From positions 744,001-808,000 of the forward strand of contig NZ_JAPEPB010000002.1 of assembly GCF_026340565.1 (NCBI RefSeq): a stretch of DNA of 64,000 bases, in the 5' to 3' direction. The first letter of the stretch is position 1, and each line of letters begins with the position of its first letter. Source of the stretch: Kitasatospora sp. NBC_01287 (GTDB taxonomy: Bacteria; Actinomycetota; Actinomycetes; Streptomycetales; Streptomycetaceae). The translations under genes were made by a program, and so were the position numbers. The notes beneath the pieces were generated by a model. The model was not told the DNA's origin, ran no database searches, and saw only the letters and a list, made by a program, of their open reading frames with translations. This document shows, one piece after another, positions 62,537 to 64,000 of this stretch.

Positions 62537-62712
62537 CCCCCGAGGACCACCTGCGCATCCTCGGCCCAGAAATATTGGCCGAGATCCGCCTACTCGTTGC
62601 AGCCGCGCCGCCACCCAGCGCTGAGGTCATCGCGGAGCTGCAGCCGATCCTCGGCCCCGCATACGAGCGCATGCGGGCACTCGAAGCGCTCGGCGCCGCA
62701 GAAGCCGCTTGA
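62533..62712 (+). CDS. Small hypothetical protein
   Basis: 59 residues starting at ATG 62533, which overlaps the Cro-like stop (ATGA). The sequence is mostly helical (HLRILGPEILAEIRLLVAAA) with no recognised family. Translational coupling and lack of any competing frame support it. It may be a partner or structural peptide of the element. Confidence 0.6.
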   Translation: MTPEDHLRILGPEILAEIRLLVAAAPPPSAEVIAELQPILGPAYERMRALEALGAAEAA

Positions 62713-62793
62713 CCGATGAAGCGGGCCGCCCGTGGTGCGACCCACGGAACGGCCCTGACCTACCCCACCAACCATCACGAAAAGGAGCAGGCC

Positions 62794-63084
62794 GTGGACA
62801 AGCCTACCGATCTCCGTCCGACGATCACCGTCGGCACCCTGAACGACCTGAACGACCTGTATCTGACCAACCTGCGCACGCACCGCGGTCTGGCCGTCGG
62901 CAGCCGCGACGAAGTCCGCGACGGCCAGCGGTTCGGCCTGGGCGGCCTGCGGTGGCGCCTGGTCACCACCAGCGCCGTGTACGAGACCTTCACCGGCGAG
63001 GACGAGGTGCTGCCCGATCTGCCGGTGGCCCGCGATGGCTGGCCGTTCGCGATCTCTGACGGCGAGTCGGCGGTGGCGGCATGA
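62794..63084 (+). CDS. Small hypothetical protein
   Basis: 96 residues. GTG 62794 is chosen because AAGGAG lies 6 nt upstream; an in-frame ATG at 62716 has none. Sequence includes TVGTLNDLNDLYLTNLRTHR and a Gly-rich LGGLRWRLV stretch. No family recognised. It overlaps the next start by 4 nt. Confidence 0.62.
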   Translation: MDKPTDLRPTITVGTLNDLNDLYLTNLRTHRGLAVGSRDEVRDGQRFGLGGLRWRLVTTSAVYETFTGEDEVLPDLPVARDGWPFAISDGESAVAA

Positions 63085-63260
63085 ACGCGAGGCCAGCGGA
63101 GCCGTCCGCGAAGGAGTGGCAGCACGAGTTGGCCCTGTTCAAGGCCCTCTGTGACCGCTGCGGGCGGAACCCGCTGACCTGGTCCGTGCAGACCCGTCGC
63201 CTATACCGGAAGCAGGTTCAGCGGTGCCGCAAGCACGACAGGCTCGGCGGTGCGGCGTGA
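63081..63260 (+). CDS. Small Cys/His protein, possible zinc-binding
   Basis: 59 residues from ATG 63081, overlapping the previous stop. Most of the protein is EWQHELALFKALCDRCGRNP followed by TRRLYRKQVQRCRKHDRL. A CxxC pair and a later CxxxxH-type segment could bind one zinc ion, and the basic C-terminus suggests nucleic-acid contact. No family recognised. Confidence 0.6.
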   Translation: MNARPAEPSAKEWQHELALFKALCDRCGRNPLTWSVQTRRLYRKQVQRCRKHDRLGGAA

Positions 63261-63523
63261 ATCTCCTCCATCTTCCCCATCGCCGGCAGAGCGTTTTCGC
63301 TCCGGCCGAGCCGGATCCGTTCGCCTGCCACTGCGTGGTCCACCACCCGGTAACGGTGGCTGAACGTGAGCTGGTTGGTGATCTGTGGCTCCTCGCGCTG
63401 ATCGACGGCGACGAGGACCGGGCCGGCTATCTGCGAACCCAGCTGGCGACGATCTGCCCGGCCGCACAGGTGTGCGGGTGCGGGCGTCCGGTGCACGAGC
63501 ACAACGAGATGAGGGCCGCCTGA
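63257..63523 (+). CDS. Small Cys-rich hypothetical protein
   Basis: 88 residues from GTG 63257, overlapping the previous stop by 4 nt. Two cysteine clusters, FACHCVVHH in the middle and TICPAAQVCGCGRPVHEHN at the end, frame an acidic helix with ERELVGDLWLLALIDGDE. The pattern suggests metal binding. No family recognised; gene order and coupling support it. Confidence 0.6.
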   Translation: MNLLHLPHRRQSVFAPAEPDPFACHCVVHHPVTVAERELVGDLWLLALIDGDEDRAGYLRTQLATICPAAQVCGCGRPVHEHNEMRAA

Positions 63524-63888
63524 TGGGTCATGACGAGAGTCTGCACGCCCGTAATGACGTGGCGCTGCTGAGGGTGGTGCTGCGGGATCGGCTGGTCGCG
63601 GACCAGATGTGGCGTGCACTGGCTGAGGTGTGGCGGGAGCGGCCGGACCTGGTGACGGCTCAGCTCGACATGCTCGCGGACGTCCTACCGGCCCCGGCGG
63701 GTGCGTGGGACGAGGCGGTCGCCTCGATCGAGGGCGAGTTGCAGCTGCCAGAGGCGGAGGCGGAGTTGAGTCCCTCGGACGCCTACCGGCTGGCCTGTGA
63801 GCTGAAGACTGCGGCGGACAGCACGCTCCGGTCTCGGGTCGCGCCACTGTCGGCCTTCCCGCACCAGCAGGACAGGTGGGTCGCGTGA
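63523..63888 (+). CDS. Hypothetical helical protein of the element
   Basis: 121 residues from ATG 63523, sharing one base with the previous stop (TGATG). Predicted mostly helical, acidic and Leu-rich, with RPDLVTAQLDMLADVLP in the centre. No signal, membrane segment or recognised domain. It overlaps the next gene by 4 nt. Confidence 0.6.
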   Translation: MGHDESLHARNDVALLRVVLRDRLVADQMWRALAEVWRERPDLVTAQLDMLADVLPAPAGAWDEAVASIEGELQLPEAEAELSPSDAYRLACELKTAADSTLRSRVAPLSAFPHQQDRWVA

Positions 63889-64000
63889 CCATCACCAGCG
63901 AGGCCGGGGCTTCAGCTCCGGCCGGCCGACGCCGCACCACCAAGCCCGCACCGGTCGGCGAGGAGCGCATCCCGAAGCCCTCGCAGGGCTGGTACCGCGA
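63885..64000 (+). CDS. Partial CDS running off the right edge
   Basis: GTG 63885 overlaps the previous stop (GTGA). The 38 visible codons give an Ala/Arg/Pro-rich start followed by VGEERIPKPSQGWYR. Too little is present to name a family. It continues the coupled gene train of the element. Confidence 0.55.
   Translation, partial: MTITSEAGASAPAGRRRTTKPAPVGEERIPKPSQGWYR

Larger units (their letters stand above)
59521..64000 (+). mobile_element. Left part of an integrative element (prophage or ICE)
   Basis: Features: a serine integrase against a broken host gene, a repressor/Cro-like pair around a multi-operator control region, and overlapping tiny genes with no chromosomal counterparts. Base composition is visibly less GC-extreme in the integrase and repressor genes than in the host genes on the left. 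The right end, and any replication, transfer or virion genes, lie beyond the window, so phage and conjugative element cannot be told apart. Confidence 0.8.

Overview
The window is high-GC DNA with GC-rich third codon positions, frequent GTG starts, ATGA/GTGA stop-start overlaps, and families typical of filamentous actinomycetes: an SsgA-like sporulation protein, a SigB/F-type sigma factor with an RsbW-like kinase, and a γ-glutamylation-type glutamine synthetase. A Streptomyces- or Kitasatospora-like chromosome is the best reading. No rRNA, tRNA or CRISPR array was seen.

Layout. 1-10.1 kb is a compact secondary-metabolite locus: a short LuxR-type regulator, a starter-unit-AT-like acyltransferase, a discrete malonyl-type acyltransferase, a one-module KS-KR-ACP polyketide synthase with no built-in AT and no thioesterase, a MATE exporter and a stand-alone condensation-domain-like enzyme. 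10.1-21.1 kb carries stress and envelope functions: RsbW-like kinase facing a sigma factor, MscS channel, SsgA-like protein, YihY membrane protein, an MFS pump with its TetR regulator, a DMT transporter, an F420-type oxidoreductase and a MoxR/VWA pair. 21.1-27.1 kb has two paralogous secreted HExxE proteins followed by a two-component system. 27.1-35.4 kb has a VOC protein, an MFS pump, a xylose-type sugar ABC transporter, a lytic transglycosylase-like protein, a GNAT, YceI and DUF3515. 35.4-49.1 kb is rich in small regulators (TetR remnant, LacI, PadR, HxlR, MarR, GntR) beside oxidoreductases and two esterases. It also holds decayed genes: a TetR with an internal in-frame deletion, a split GNAT and a probable IS701-type transposase fragment.

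49.2-51.3 kb encodes a membrane Ser/Thr kinase with a long Ser/Gly-rich external stalk. 51.5-59.5 kb is a seven-gene minus-strand operon (permease, glutamine synthetase-like ligase, class I amidotransferase hydrolase, aldehyde dehydrogenase, SDR, aldehyde dehydrogenase, alcohol dehydrogenase). It fits uptake and catabolism of an amine through a γ-glutamyl intermediate. Its first gene, the permease, is cut off at its N-terminal end.

From about 59.52 kb to the window end lies the left part of an integrative element (prophage or actinomycete ICE): a large serine integrase beside the junction, a membrane/coiled-coil protein, an XRE repressor, a control region with repeated GCATGA hexamers, a Cro-like protein and a train of very small overlapping genes. 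The integrase sits against the broken permease, so the permease gene is the probable attachment site and the catabolic operon has probably been parted from its own promoter.

Short tandem repeats of 9-26 bp recur in intergenic DNA through the window, several of them touching stop codons.
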